A stretch of 64,000 bases of DNA from Clostridium sp. OS1-26 (GCF_030915445.1 NZ_CP133264.1:5675208-5739207); one strand, 5' to 3'. Shown: positions 7,359 to 16,438, counted from the stretch's first letter. Translations and numbers: made by a program. The notes: generated from the sequence alone by a model not told the origin.

Positions 7359-8198
7359 TTATAGGTTTCTATTAATCTCATTAAAACCATTGATAAACCA
7401 ATGCTGAATTGATTTGTAAATTGATTTATATTCCGCTTCATCTTTAGAATAGATCTTTAGTTTTTTATATCTAGTTATATTCATTGAAAGATGATTAATG
7501 GAATAGGAAACAATATTATCTATAGATATATTAGGCTTAACTATAATATCACCCTCCATGCAATCACTATTCTTTGAAAAGCTGATTAGCTTTCTGCAAT
7601 TAAAAGGTCTTACATCATATATTGAACAACTATTGTCCTCTGATAAAAAAATACATGGTAAATGTTTAGCACCATATTTATTAATCAAATCAATTTTATT
7701 ACTAGCTTCAAGTATCTCATTATATTCTGGTATTTGATTTATAGTTTCTTTTATTTTATCATTTAAGGACATAATTTGCTTTTCATTAAAGTTTTTTAAT
7801 ATATATTCTCTTATGAGTTCCGCCTCAATAGCAGTACAGTCCATATATATATGACAGCAGCCACTACACCCTTTTTTACATGATGCATATTTAGTAAAAT
7901 AACTTGTACCATTTTCAGCATTTCTATACAAGTGTTTCAAATATTCCTTTCCTTTACTAACACTTAATTCTTTATCCAAAATATCTTTTAATAAAAAATT
8001 AGAAATCTCCTCATAAAGATCGTTGATTTCAGTGGAATTAAAAGTTATATTTCTTCCTTCATAATTTTTACCTAAAGTTTTGTAATCAAAATTTTTATCT
8101 AAGCAGCATTCTTTATATTTTAAGCCGCTGCCACAAATACACTGTTCATTAGGCTGAAGCTTTATTTTTTTCTCTATACTATATAAATTTTCTTTCAT
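7359..8198 (-). CDS. YkgJ family cysteine-cluster protein with SEC-C motif
   Basis: A 279-aa protein with two metal-binding modules. Residues 18-32 form a SEC-C zinc motif (NEQCICGSGLKYKECC). The rest is a YkgJ-type zinc/iron-chelating domain: SCKKGCSGCCHIY (about 106-118), then CIFLSEDNSCSIYDVRPFNCR (about 183-203, the C-x8-C-x2-Y-x2-RP-x2-CR signature). Family members are thought to bind Fe-S or zinc; their substrates are mostly unknown. An AGGTGA site precedes ATG 8198. It is not obviously part of an operon. Confidence 0.88.
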   Translation of the reverse strand: MKENLYSIEKKIKLQPNEQCICGSGLKYKECCLDKNFDYKTLGKNYEGRNITFNSTEINDLYEEISNFLLKDILDKELSVSKGKEYLKHLYRNAENGTSYFTKYASCKKGCSGCCHIYMDCTAIEAELIREYILKNFNEKQIMSLNDKIKETINQIPEYNEILEASNKIDLINKYGAKHLPCIFLSEDNSCSIYDVRPFNCRKLISFSKNSDCMEGDIIVKPNISIDNIVSYSINHLSMNITRYKKLKIYSKDEAEYKSIYKSIQHWFINGFNEINRNL

Positions 8199-8327
8199 AT
8201 GTCACCTCATATGTCAAATACTTTTATCAAATAGTATTAACACTTTTAAATTTTCATTATATATTATATCAATCATGTTGAACAATTTAAATATGTAACT
8301 TACTTACAGAACTAATAAAAAAATAAT

Positions 8328-8373
8328 AGACAAATTTTCATATTTAGATGTATACTTATATGAAAACTTGTCT
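8328..8373 (-). terminator. Terminator of the 52-aa gene
   Basis: Near-perfect 16-bp arms (8328-8343 and 8358-8373) are followed on the reverse strand by ATTATTTTTTTA. It lies just past the stop at 8386. Confidence 0.8.
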
Positions 8374-8385
8374 ATTGAGTATAGT

Positions 8386-8544
8386 TTATTCTTCTTCATC
8401 TAATTTTTTTCTCGTTTCAGCAATTTTTTCTTCTGTTAAGTTAGTCTTTTTCATTACTTCTCCCATACACATATCTTTTGCAAAAAGTTCTTCAGCGTAT
8501 TCTTTGGTATGTTCATATTTATGTTTTTTATCAATACTATTCAT
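8386..8544 (-). CDS. Small hypothetical protein, 52 aa
   Basis: ATG at 8544 has an AGAGGAG site; the longer ORF would start before it. The product (MNSIDKKHKYEHTKEYAEELFAKD...) is hydrophilic and helical. Its C-terminal half (MGEVMKKTNLTEEKIAETRKKL) looks like a small helix-turn-helix, but I cannot assign a family. A strong terminator directly follows, supporting expression as a single gene. Confidence 0.6.
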   Translation of the reverse strand: MNSIDKKHKYEHTKEYAEELFAKDMCMGEVMKKTNLTEEKIAETRKKLDEEE

Positions 8545-8722
8545 GCCATATACACTCCTCTCAAAATATATTTTCCCAAATATTAGGCTCAATATTCTTT
8601 TTCCTAAAATATATATTAAATTTTAACTTTAATACAGATTTTACTTTATCTCTCTTTAAATTTTTATTATTCGAGTGTATAATTACAGATTGTGTAATCA
8701 TATAAAATGCGAGGTGATAAAT

Positions 8723-9379
8723 TTGTCCTTATTAGAATTTGTTAATGTTTATTTTTCAAATGAAGATAACTTTATTATAAAAAATTTATCTTTTAAAATT
8801 GAAGCTGGAGATTTTATTTCCATAGTTGGTCCATCTGGAAGTGGAAAGAGCTCACTTTTAAAGTTGTGCAGTCATTTACATAAACCAAGCAGTGGCAAAA
8901 TACTTTATAAAAGTATAGACATGCTAGACTATAATCCAATTGAAATTAGAAAAAATATATGCTATTGTTTTCAAACTCCATATCTATTTGGAGAAAACGT
9001 ATTAGAAAACTTAGTTTTCCCTTATAAAATTAGAAATAAAACAGCAGATATGAATAGAGTAAAGTATCTTTTAAATATTTTTAATATGTCTACAGACTAT
9101 TTAGAAAAGGATATAACAAACTTATCTGGTGGTGAAAAACAAAGGATATCTTTGATAAGATCTTTGATATTTAAACCTGAAGCTTTACTTTTAGACGAGG
9201 TAACTTCTGCTCTGGATGTAGATAATACAAAAATAGTAGAAAATATTATAAATAATTTAAATAAGGAGGGTGTAACTATTCTATGGATTACTCACAATCC
9301 TGAACAAAGTAGAAAGTATGCAAATAAGATTTTAACTATAGAAAATGGCTCTCTGAAGTCTCTGGAGGTGCTGAGATAA
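8723..9379 (+). CDS. fetA: ABC transporter ATP-binding protein, FetA/YbbL-like
   Basis: A 218-aa ABC ATPase: Walker A GPSGSGKSS (about residues 36-44), Q-loop CFQTPYLFGENV, signature LSGGEKQRISL, Walker B LLLDEVTSALD and H-loop ITHNPEQ. The TTG at 8723 is chosen because AGGTGAT precedes it by 4 bases. The next gene, 2 bases downstream, encodes the matching permease, so the pair forms a FetAB-type transporter. E. coli FetAB has been linked to iron export under oxidative stress. Iron as the substrate here is inference from that homology. Confidence 0.87.
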   Translation: MSLLEFVNVYFSNEDNFIIKNLSFKIEAGDFISIVGPSGSGKSSLLKLCSHLHKPSSGKILYKSIDMLDYNPIEIRKNICYCFQTPYLFGENVLENLVFPYKIRNKTADMNRVKYLLNIFNMSTDYLEKDITNLSGGEKQRISLIRSLIFKPEALLLDEVTSALDVDNTKIVENIINNLNKEGVTILWITHNPEQSRKYANKILTIENGSLKSLEVLR

Positions 9380-9381
9380 TT

Positions 9382-10137
9382 ATGAGTAACACAATGAATA
9401 TATCCTCTCTCCTTATATCATCATCCTTAATTATTATATCACTTGTTTTTTCACGATATCAAAAACTAAATCTAGAGAAAGAAACTATTATAGGTGTGGT
9501 TAGAGCTATAGTTCAACTCTCTATTATAGGTTATATTCTAAACTTCATTTTTGGACTTAAAAATCCTATATTCACAAGCTTATTGCTGCTATTTATGATA
9601 CTAAGCGCATCACATAATGCATCTAATAGAGCCAAAGGAATAAAACATGGAATTCTAGTATCCTTTTGTGCAATATCCAGCGGTACCATAACTACTATGT
9701 TGGTTCTAATAGTATCTAAAGCAATCAAATATGAGCCTTATGAAATAATACCTATAGGTGGAATGGTTATTAGCAATGCAATGGTAGCCATTGGCCTCTG
9801 TTACAGACAGTTAACTTCAAATTTCAAAAATAGAAGAGCTGAAATTGAGACAAAGCTAGCTTTGGGAGCAGATATATTACCTTCTTCTATTGATATAATA
9901 CGGGATTCTATAAAAACAGGAATGCTTCCTACTATCGATTCAATGAAAACTTTAGGAATTGTTTCTTTACCTGGAACAATGACAGGTTTAATTTTAGCTG
10001 GTACCTCCCCACTACAAGCTATAAGATTTCAGATAATGGTTACCTTTATGCTGTTGTCAACTACCTCAATAGCAGCCTTTGTTGCCTGCTATTTATCTTA
10101 TAGATGCTTTTTTAACGAAAGAAAACAATTAATATAA
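9382..10137 (+). CDS. fetB: ABC transporter permease, FetB/YbbM-like
   Basis: A 251-aa integral membrane protein with about six or seven hydrophobic segments and the UPF0014/YbbM signature: an N-terminal EKETIIGVVRAIVQLSIIGYIL, central RAEIETKLALGA, and PSSIDIIRDSIKTGMLPTIDSMKTLGIVSLPGTMTG. The coupling partner is the ATPase gene directly upstream. A GGAGGTG site lies 11 bases before ATG, inside the end of fetA, which suggests translational coupling. A convergent terminator follows at 10141. Confidence 0.88.
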   Translation: MSNTMNISSLLISSSLIIISLVFSRYQKLNLEKETIIGVVRAIVQLSIIGYILNFIFGLKNPIFTSLLLLFMILSASHNASNRAKGIKHGILVSFCAISSGTITTMLVLIVSKAIKYEPYEIIPIGGMVISNAMVAIGLCYRQLTSNFKNRRAEIETKLALGADILPSSIDIIRDSIKTGMLPTIDSMKTLGIVSLPGTMTGLILAGTSPLQAIRFQIMVTFMLLSTTSIAAFVACYLSYRCFFNERKQLI

Positions 10138-10140
10138 AAT

Positions 10141-10179
10141 ACAAGCCTGAAATAACTTAATTTGTTATTTCAGGCTTGT
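10141..10179. terminator. Bidirectional terminator
   Basis: A perfect 16-bp inverted repeat (ACAAGCCTGAAATAAC, 10141-10156, with 10164-10179) between converging fetB and the glycosyltransferase gene. Confidence 0.85.
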
Positions 10180-10203
10180 ATATATGTTAAAGAGTTATAT
10201 TTA

Positions 10204-11619
10204 TTATTCGACTTCTTGGATACTTATCTGTCTAACGTGTTTAGTATGACTCCATTCTTTATTGTCTTTATCCATTATTCCCTGTATTGTTATTGGAATC
10301 CAGGTTAATGTATATATACCATATAAAAGGTATCTAAAGAACATTAAGAAATTATGTTTTCCGAGAATCATATAAGTAATCAACAAAAATGCTACAGTGT
10401 ATGCTACATGCACAAATAATATAATTATAAAATCTTGAGTATCTAAAAAGTTTATCAAACGAGTATATACAAAAACATTTAATGAGTATACTGATAATAT
10501 CGCAAATAATGATTTTGATAATTTTTTATCTTTAACCATTATGAACGGAGTAAGTAAAAATTGAAATACACAAAATACTTTCCAAACATTATCCAATCCG
10601 TAATTACTCATCATTTGATTTATAGTAAATATATTTAATCCAGATGTACTATTTTGCGCAAAAGTTAATATTGTAGCTGCAGCCAGTAATAATACTACAA
10701 ATGGTTGAACAACATATAATGCACAATCAAAAGCTACAAAGTCTTTTTCTTTTACAGCCTTCTTTATTAATTTAAAGAAAAACCTTGATGCAACATCAGC
10801 AAACCCTTGCATCCATCTTTTTCTTTGATTCCATGATTGTTTTAATGTAAGTGGTTTTTCATCGTATATTATAGCATCATGTGCCCAGCCAACCTTATGT
10901 CCATTCAAAATCAACTTACAGCTAAACTCTAAATCCTCTGTAAGACAAGTAGCACCCCATCCTAATTCCTTTAGGGTTGCTGTATCCATACAAAATCCTG
11001 TTCCACCTATTTGATTTGATAATCCTACATTAGCTCTAGCTAATTGGAATAACCTGTTAGCACTCCAAAATGCTATAGAATATGACTCAGTAATCCATGA
11101 ATCATGTGGATTCTTACTATCTATATAGCCTTGTACAACCTTATAGCCTTGAAGCAGCTTATAGTTCATTTCTCTTAAAAAGTTTTTTGAAACAAGGTTG
11201 TCAGCATCAAAAATAGCTATGGCATCATATTTTTTATCCATTTTAAATATTTTATCAAACGTCCACTCCAAAGCATATCCTTTACCTCTTTTATCAGTAA
11301 CATTTCTTTCAAAAACATTAACATTATGTTTTCTAGCTATGCTAGCAGTGTTATCGTTACAGTTATCTGCTATAACAAAAATATCATACATTTCTTTAGG
11401 ATAGTCAATCTCCAATAAGCTCTCTACAATCTTACCAATAACCATTTCTTCATTATGGGCCGCCACTAAAAGCGCAAATCTTTTTTGTGGTTCACAACTT
11501 TCTACACCTTTATCTTCTTTTTTATAGAGCCCAAATAACGAAAGTAGCAAATAATACATTGTAATTACAAAGGTAGCTATCTGAAAAATAACTATTGAAT
11601 TATAAATAAAGTCTTTCAT
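10204..11619 (-). CDS. Membrane GT2 family glycosyltransferase
   Basis: A 471-aa processive-type family 2 glycosyltransferase. One N-terminal membrane helix (residues 10-30) is followed by the cytoplasmic GT-A domain: LLVAAHNEE, the UDP/metal-binding IFDADN (D-x-D type), the acceptor motif TEDLEFS and the QRKRW motif (Q-x-x-R-W of cellulose-synthase-like enzymes). At least four membrane helices follow (about 305-450). Such enzymes polymerise or transfer sugars to the outside of the membrane. There are no neighbouring polysaccharide genes, so the product is unknown. An AAAGGA site precedes ATG 11619. Confidence 0.88.
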   Translation of the reverse strand: MKDFIYNSIVIFQIATFVITMYYLLLSLFGLYKKEDKGVESCEPQKRFALLVAAHNEEMVIGKIVESLLEIDYPKEMYDIFVIADNCNDNTASIARKHNVNVFERNVTDKRGKGYALEWTFDKIFKMDKKYDAIAIFDADNLVSKNFLREMNYKLLQGYKVVQGYIDSKNPHDSWITESYSIAFWSANRLFQLARANVGLSNQIGGTGFCMDTATLKELGWGATCLTEDLEFSCKLILNGHKVGWAHDAIIYDEKPLTLKQSWNQRKRWMQGFADVASRFFFKLIKKAVKEKDFVAFDCALYVVQPFVVLLLAAATILTFAQNSTSGLNIFTINQMMSNYGLDNVWKVFCVFQFLLTPFIMVKDKKLSKSLFAILSVYSLNVFVYTRLINFLDTQDFIIILFVHVAYTVAFLLITYMILGKHNFLMFFRYLLYGIYTLTWIPITIQGIMDKDNKEWSHTKHVRQISIQEVE

Positions 11620-11952
11620 TACAAAAATCCTTTCTATATTTATTATGCCTTTTCATCAAGTCATAAACATAAAATACCGTATATCATAATACCACAAATT
11701 TCTCCTACAAACTTATATGTTTGAATTTTCTGATTATTAATTTTTACTTAATTTATTTTAAATTATATAATATTTCATTATAGTTAGCCTTATTACTATT
11801 ATTAAAAACTATAGTTGTAAATATACCATTATGATATAATTTACCTAAGAATTATACAATTATTTTTAATTGATTTCTTATATATTAATTTAACCAAATA
11901 TTCATAATATATAATTATGTTGTTATTTTTATTTCAGGAGGATGATGACAAT
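11620..11952. other. Divergent promoter region, no gene seen
   Basis: About 330 AT-rich bases between the glycosyltransferase and yedF genes, which diverge. The only clear element is the AGGAGG ribosome binding site of yedF near 11936. Confidence 0.5.
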
Positions 11953-12534
11953 ATGAAAAATACAATTGATTGCAAAGGTTTAAAATGCCCACAACCAGTT
12001 ATTAACACAAAAAAATACTTTGATGCTATAGAAGAAGGTGAGGCTACTGTAATAGTAGATAATGAAGTATCCAAAAATAACGTAGTTAAATTTGCTGAAA
12101 GCAATGGTTTTAATAGCAGTGTTGAAGAAAAAGATAACTTATATTATATTGTTGTTACAAAAGGAGCCTGCTCATGCAAACCTATGAGTTTTGATACTAA
12201 AAAGCTCACAATTGTTATTTCTACTGATAAGATGGGACTTGGAGATGACAAGCTTGGTGCAACCTTAATGAAAAGCTATTTATACGCTCTTTCCGAGAGT
12301 GATAATTTACCTTCAGACTTACTATTTTTAAATGCTGGTGTAAAGCTTACTGTTGAAGAATCAGATTCTTTAGACAGTATAAAGAAACTTGCTGAAAAAG
12401 GCGTTAACGTATTAAGCTGCGGAACCTGTCTAGATTTTTATGGTTTAAAAGAAAAACTAGCAGTTGGTGAAATCACTAATATGTATACAATAGTAGAGAA
12501 AATGAACTCATCTGATAATACTATAAAATTATAG
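11953..12534 (+). CDS. yedF: Sulfurtransferase-like selenium metabolism protein YedF
   Basis: A 193-aa two-domain protein. Residues 1-70 are a TusA/SirA-like domain with the C-P-x-P motif (CKGLKCPQPVINTKKY). The C-terminal half is DsrE-like, starting KKLTIVISTDKMGLGDDKLG and containing LNAGVKLTVEESD and SCGTCLDFYGL. This architecture is the YedF family found mostly in genomes that use selenium; its exact step is not established. ATG 11953 follows AGGAGG; the longer ORF start lies upstream of that site. A selenoprotein candidate at 36184 in the same window fits a selenium-using organism. Confidence 0.9.
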   Translation: MKNTIDCKGLKCPQPVINTKKYFDAIEEGEATVIVDNEVSKNNVVKFAESNGFNSSVEEKDNLYYIVVTKGACSCKPMSFDTKKLTIVISTDKMGLGDDKLGATLMKSYLYALSESDNLPSDLLFLNAGVKLTVEESDSLDSIKKLAEKGVNVLSCGTCLDFYGLKEKLAVGEITNMYTIVEKMNSSDNTIKL

Positions 12535-12561
12535 TGTAATAATAAAATATACATAATTGTA

Positions 12562-12603
12562 AAAGCCTAAAAGTCTTATATCTAAAATAGGACTTTTGGG
12601 CTT
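12562..12603. terminator. Bidirectional terminator
   Basis: Arms around AAGCCTAAAAGTC (from 12563) and GACTTTTGGGCTT (to 12603) pair with one G-U. It separates converging yedF and lrgB. Confidence 0.7.
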
Positions 12604-12639
12604 CTGTAGGATTCAAGTTTCCGCTTCATAACCTTCTAC

Positions 12640-13350
12640 TTATATTAAACTTTGAAAAATCCTTGCTATAATAGGTGCTATTATAACAGTTATAATTCCA
12701 GCGATACCTATAGATAAACTGCTCATGGCACCTTCTATCTCTCCCATTTCAATCGCTTTTGTAGTACCAACAGCATGAGAAGCTGTTCCTATTGCTACAC
12801 CTATTGCCACTTTATCCTTTATTTTAAAGAACTTACATACATATGGTCCTATTATCGCTCCAATTATTCCTGTTAATATTATTACTGCTACAGTTATGGA
12901 AGTTATTCCGCCCAACTGTTTTGATACCTCAATTCCTATAGGTACTGTTATAGATTTCGGTATTAGGGACACATTTATAGTTTTTGGTAAACCAAATAAT
13001 TTACATAATAATATTATAGTAATAATACTAACTATGCTACCTACTGTTATCCCAGAAATTATTGGCACTGCATGGGATTTTAATAGCTCTATCTTTTTAT
13101 ATAGAGGTACAGCTAATATTACTGTAGCAGGAGATAGAAAGAAAGTGATAAACTGTCCGCCTTTATCATAATCAGTAATATTTATATTAAAAATATTTAA
13201 AAAAGCTATTACTAATACTATACTTATAAATAATGGATTAAATATAGGAAGCCTTGTTTTTTTATTTATAATACATCCTATTTCAAAAGCTATTAAAGAT
13301 AGCATTATACCAAATAATGGTGTAGAAATTAATTCTTTCAAGATACTCAA
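12640..13350 (-). CDS. lrgB: LrgB/CidB family membrane protein
   Basis: A 236-aa hydrophobic protein with about seven membrane segments. It has the LrgB family motifs GCIINKKTRLPIFNPLFIS near the N-terminus and PKSITVPIGIEVSKQLGG (residues about 132-149), then GTASHAVGTTKAIEMGE. LrgA/LrgB and CidA/CidB pairs modulate murein hydrolase activity and autolysis, and plant or bacterial relatives transport glycolate or pyruvate-like acids. It overlaps the upstream lrgA by 4 bases (ATGA), so the two are translationally coupled. Confidence 0.93.
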   Translation of the reverse strand: MSILKELISTPLFGIMLSLIAFEIGCIINKKTRLPIFNPLFISIVLVIAFLNIFNINITDYDKGGQFITFFLSPATVILAVPLYKKIELLKSHAVPIISGITVGSIVSIITIILLCKLFGLPKTINVSLIPKSITVPIGIEVSKQLGGITSITVAVIILTGIIGAIIGPYVCKFFKIKDKVAIGVAIGTASHAVGTTKAIEMGEIEGAMSSLSIGIAGIITVIIAPIIARIFQSLI

Positions 13351-13688
13351 CTCCTCTTAAATAATTGTACTGTTATTCCTGTTGTTACCATAACAACTAT
13401 AGTTGATATAATGGTTATTAATACAATATACAGCCAGTAATCTTTTAAAACTCCTACTGAAGTTATTAACCCTACTCCTGCCGGTAGAAAGAAAAACGCT
13501 AAATGATCTAAGAAGAATTTACTTGCCTCCTCTATTGCCTCTATCTTTATAATTCCAGTGGATAGGCAGATAAATAAAATTACCATTCCAATTACATTAC
13601 CGGGTAAAGCTAAATTAAAAACTTTTCTAAGCAGTTCACCTAAAAAGCAAATTATAAGGATAATCGCGAGTTGCCTAATCATCTTCAT
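13347..13688 (-). CDS. lrgA: LrgA/CidA family holin-like protein
   Basis: A 113-aa protein with four membrane segments and the LrgA signature LRKVFNLALPGNVIGMVILF plus FFLPAGVGLI. It is the small holin-like partner of lrgB, with which it overlaps by 4 bases. No LytTR or LysR regulator gene is adjacent in this window, so control is unknown. A GAGG-type site precedes ATG 13688. Confidence 0.93.
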   Translation of the reverse strand: MKMIRQLAIILIICFLGELLRKVFNLALPGNVIGMVILFICLSTGIIKIEAIEEASKFFLDHLAFFFLPAGVGLITSVGVLKDYWLYIVLITIISTIVVMVTTGITVQLFKRS

Positions 13689-13833
13689 GTTAAAACCTCT
13701 TTCCTAATTTTAAATATATGAATTTACACACACTATAATAATATACACTCTTTTAGTGGTCATACCTCTTTTTTCGAAAAAGATAAAATATAAAAAATTT
13801 TCTATCACCTAAAATTGTATACAACAAATAATA

Positions 13834-13873
13834 AATCCTAAGTTCTTAAACTTAAGCATAAGAACCTAGGATT
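13834..13873 (-). terminator. Terminator of the nitrilase-family gene
   Basis: The inverted repeat AATCCTAAGTTCTTA / TAAGAACCTAGGATT, with one mismatch, is followed on the reverse strand by TATTATTTG. It lies 13 bases beyond the stop. Confidence 0.75.
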
Positions 13874-13885
13874 AAGCAATCCTGT

Positions 13886-14716
13886 TTATAATAAGCTCAC
13901 TTTATACACGTCTTCTCTTCTGTGCTTTAAAAGAGGAAGCGATTCTCTAACTTCATTTATATAATCGAAATCTATATCTTCTATGAGCATTGCTTCTTTC
14001 TCATCTAATCTACCAACTACCTTCCCCCAAGGATTAGCTACTATTGAATTTCCATAAGCTACGTAGGAATAATTAATATCTCTAGCGGCAGAGATTCCTG
14101 CTACATATATTTGATTATCTAAAGCTCTGCTTTTAAATAATATTTCCCAGTGTGCTGGTCCTGTTGTCATATTAAATGCTGCTGGAATAAAAACTAATTT
14201 AGCTCCTTTTAAAGCCATAATTCTAATGAGTTCAGGAAATCTTATGTCATAACATATTGCCACTCCAATTTTTCCATACTCTGTATCAATAACAGTTACA
14301 TCTTTTCCCCCTGTAAGAACTTCTGATTCTCTGAATCTGACATGGTCTTTTATATCAATATCAAACAAATGCATTTTTCTATGTTTTCCAATTAAGTTTC
14401 CTTTGTTATCAAAAACAAAAGAAGTATTGTACACTTTACCTTGGTCATCTAACTCAGGAATTGACCCACCAATCAAATAAATGTTTTTTTTCTTTGCAGC
14501 ACCTGATAGCATTTTTACAGTTTCACCCTGCGAAAAAGTCTCTGCATATTCTCTAAAGCGTTTATTATCATATGGACAATTAAACATTTCTGGAAGAGAA
14601 ACAATTTTAGCACCTTTATCCGCCGCATCGTATATCATTTTTTCAGCCTTATCTATGTTCTCTTTTTTATCTGCCACAACCATCATCTGACACAAAGCTA
14701 TTCTCAACTTCTCCAT
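13886..14716 (-). CDS. Carbon-nitrogen hydrolase, omega-amidase-like
   Basis: A 276-aa nitrilase-superfamily amidohydrolase with the complete Glu-Lys-Cys triad context: LPEMFNCPY (Glu), KHRKMHLFDIDI (Lys), and GVAICYDIRFPEL (Cys). The FDIDI and CYDIRFPEL versions match Nit2/omega-amidase, which hydrolyses 2-oxoglutaramate or 2-oxosuccinamate. It is an alternative candidate for the beta-ureidopropionase step missing from the pyrimidine operon at 29-34 kb, but the motifs fit omega-amidase better. The ATG at 14716 lies 7 bases from AAGGAGG; a GTG immediately upstream is less well spaced. Confidence 0.88.
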   Translation of the reverse strand: MEKLRIALCQMMVVADKKENIDKAEKMIYDAADKGAKIVSLPEMFNCPYDNKRFREYAETFSQGETVKMLSGAAKKKNIYLIGGSIPELDDQGKVYNTSFVFDNKGNLIGKHRKMHLFDIDIKDHVRFRESEVLTGGKDVTVIDTEYGKIGVAICYDIRFPELIRIMALKGAKLVFIPAAFNMTTGPAHWEILFKSRALDNQIYVAGISAARDINYSYVAYGNSIVANPWGKVVGRLDEKEAMLIEDIDFDYINEVRESLPLLKHRREDVYKVSLL

Positions 14717-14939
14717 CACAAATCCTCCTTATAAAACTAAGCATAAATATATATTCCTTCTTATTTAATATATTATATCGCTTTTAATAAAGTTAATATT
14801 AATTTTATTATAGTTCATATTGACATTTACGTATATTACTATATACTATATGACGTAAAACACTATCAATTTACTTTTCTATAAACAAAATATTAAGCAT
14901 TAATCTATACTCTTATATGTATTATTAGTTTTGTATTTA

Positions 14940-15090
14940 AGGCATCTGAAAGAAAATAACAAGTCAAAGATGCGACGGATATTTTGTGTCATACAAGGAG
15001 GCAGATTCCGCAGATAGTCAGCACTATCTAAGGGTTCTGACGACGCAAAATAGGCTAGCATACTAACTAGTTATTTTTTTGAAGATGCCT
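14940..15090. repeat. MITE-like repeat, full-length copy
   Basis: A 151-bp element with ends AGGCATCT (14940-14947) and AGATGCCT (15083-15090), and longer imperfect terminal inverted repeats that extend into AATAACAAGT / ACTAGTTATT. An internal hairpin AGATAGT / ACTATCT is present. There is no ORF. A shorter relative in the opposite orientation lies at 62759-62824 and looks like an internal deletion of about 85 bases. It sits in the promoter region of tcdA. Confidence 0.75.
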
Positions 15091-15137
15091 AAGTATAGAC
15101 TATATATTTTTATCAATATAAACAGAGGAGATAAATT

Positions 15138-15899
15138 ATGAAACAGCATTCACTTTCAAGAACAGAACTTTTAGTAGGCAAAGAAGCCCTAGAAAAGCTT
15201 TCAAATAGCAAAGTTGTAGTTTTCGGTCTAGGTGGTGTAGGAAGCTTTACATTAGAGGCCTTAGTTAGAGCCGGAGTTGGACATCTAATACTAGTTGATG
15301 ATGATACTGTTTGTCTAACTAATATAAATAGACAAATACATGCTAACTTTGATACAATCAGCAAGCCGAAGGTTGAGGTTTTAAAAGATAGAGTTCTAAG
15401 AATAAACCCTAAATGTACTGTTGAAATACATCAGACTTTTGTAAAGGAAGATAACATTGCTGAAATAATTCCTTTAGATACAGACTATGTTGTAGACGCA
15501 ATTGATACAGTTTCGTCTAAGCTCTCTTTAATAGTTTGGTGCCAGAAACATAATATAGATATAATAAGCTGCATGGGTACTGGTAATAAACTAGATCCTA
15601 CTAGATTTAAAATTGTAGATATATATGACACTAAGATATGCCCTCTAGCAAAGGTTATGCGCTATGAACTTAGGAAAAGAGGCATTAAGAATTTAAAGGT
15701 ATTATTTTCTGATGAAACACCTATGAAGCCAAAATTAGAAGAAGTGATTACCTGCAAGGAGGGCTGCGTTTGTACTGGCGGAACAAAAAAATGTAGTGCT
15801 AAGAGACAGATACCTGGAAGTATATCCTTTGTTCCTCCTGTAGCCGGTATGATAATAGGTGGAGAGGTAGTTAAAGGTATTATTAAGGAATATATATAG
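15138..15899 (+). CDS. tcdA: tRNA threonylcarbamoyladenosine dehydratase
   Basis: A 253-aa ThiF/E1-like ATP-dependent enzyme of the TcdA (CsdL/YgdL) family, which cyclises t6A37 of tRNA to ct6A. The nucleotide-binding loop is FGLGGVGSFTLEALVRAGVG (residues about 30-49), followed by LVDDDTVCLTNINRQ with the ATP-contacting acidic and Arg/Gln residues. The C-terminal region holds the family segment CSAKRQIPGSISFVPPVAG. GAGGAG precedes ATG 15138. The role follows from family membership. Confidence 0.93.
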   Translation: MKQHSLSRTELLVGKEALEKLSNSKVVVFGLGGVGSFTLEALVRAGVGHLILVDDDTVCLTNINRQIHANFDTISKPKVEVLKDRVLRINPKCTVEIHQTFVKEDNIAEIIPLDTDYVVDAIDTVSSKLSLIVWCQKHNIDIISCMGTGNKLDPTRFKIVDIYDTKICPLAKVMRYELRKRGIKNLKVLFSDETPMKPKLEEVITCKEGCVCTGGTKKCSAKRQIPGSISFVPPVAGMIIGGEVVKGIIKEYI

Positions 15900-15918
15900 G
15901 GTTCCAATCTGGAACCCT
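15898..15918. terminator. Bidirectional hairpin
   Basis: A perfect 9-bp stem AGGGTTCCA / TGGAACCCT with a 3-base loop overlaps the tcdA stop codon and separates it from the converging gene. The U-tract is weak. Confidence 0.65.
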
Positions 15919-15934
15919 ATACCCATAGCACTAA

Positions 15935-16438
15935 TTAAATTCTACCAGTATATTTTTGAAACAATTCATTTATAGCTTCTTTTTCTGAAGCTAAAACCAT
16001 CCAGTCTTTAGTTTGTATCTTTTCATTCTTTCTAATCTTAAATATAAGTAAATTATCCTTATCTTTAGACCAATTCCATTCAACAATATTGTTCCAATCA
16101 GTAAAATTATAATAAGAATTACTATAAAAGCTTTTTTGACCTATACCAGTACTTGTTATTATTTTCAGTTTGCTGAAATCATAAATGCTTAATAAAAAAT
16201 AAACCACTATAAATATTCCAAGCACTGTAAAATACCCTGTAATTATTACATAAATAAAATAAGCTATTAAACCTATAAACAATAATGCCAAAAATCTTCT
16301 TTTTGCATATCCTGTGTTAAGTACAAATAATTTATCTCCATATTCTTTATTCATACTTCTTCCTTTTATGAAGGAAAGAAAAAACTGAATGACTGACGCA
16401 ACAATTAATGCTATTCTTAACAATTCTTCAAATCCCAA
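15935..16438 (-). CDS. Hypothetical membrane protein
   Basis: A 167-aa protein with three hydrophobic segments in the first 90 residues (about 6-24, 51-69 and 71-88), then a soluble domain of about 80 residues that contains YNFTDWNNIVEWNW and LLIFKIRKNEKIQTKDW. The W-rich strand layout resembles the PH-like or DUF5673-type domain found after two membrane helices in clostridial proteins, but this is a tentative likeness. There is no signal peptide and no operon partner; it converges on tcdA. Confidence 0.65.
   Translation of the reverse strand: MGFEELLRIALIVASVIQFFLSFIKGRSMNKEYGDKLFVLNTGYAKRRFLALLFIGLIAYFIYVIITGYFTVLGIFIVVYFLLSIYDFSKLKIITSTGIGQKSFYSNSYYNFTDWNNIVEWNWSKDKDNLLIFKIRKNEKIQTKDWMVLASEKEAINELFQKYTGRI

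Noticed and set aside
13886..14716. Beta-ureidopropionase for the pyrimidine pathway
   Set aside because: The FDIDI and CYDIRFPEL motifs and 276-aa length match omega-amidase, and the gene is 15 kb away from the pyrimidine operon.
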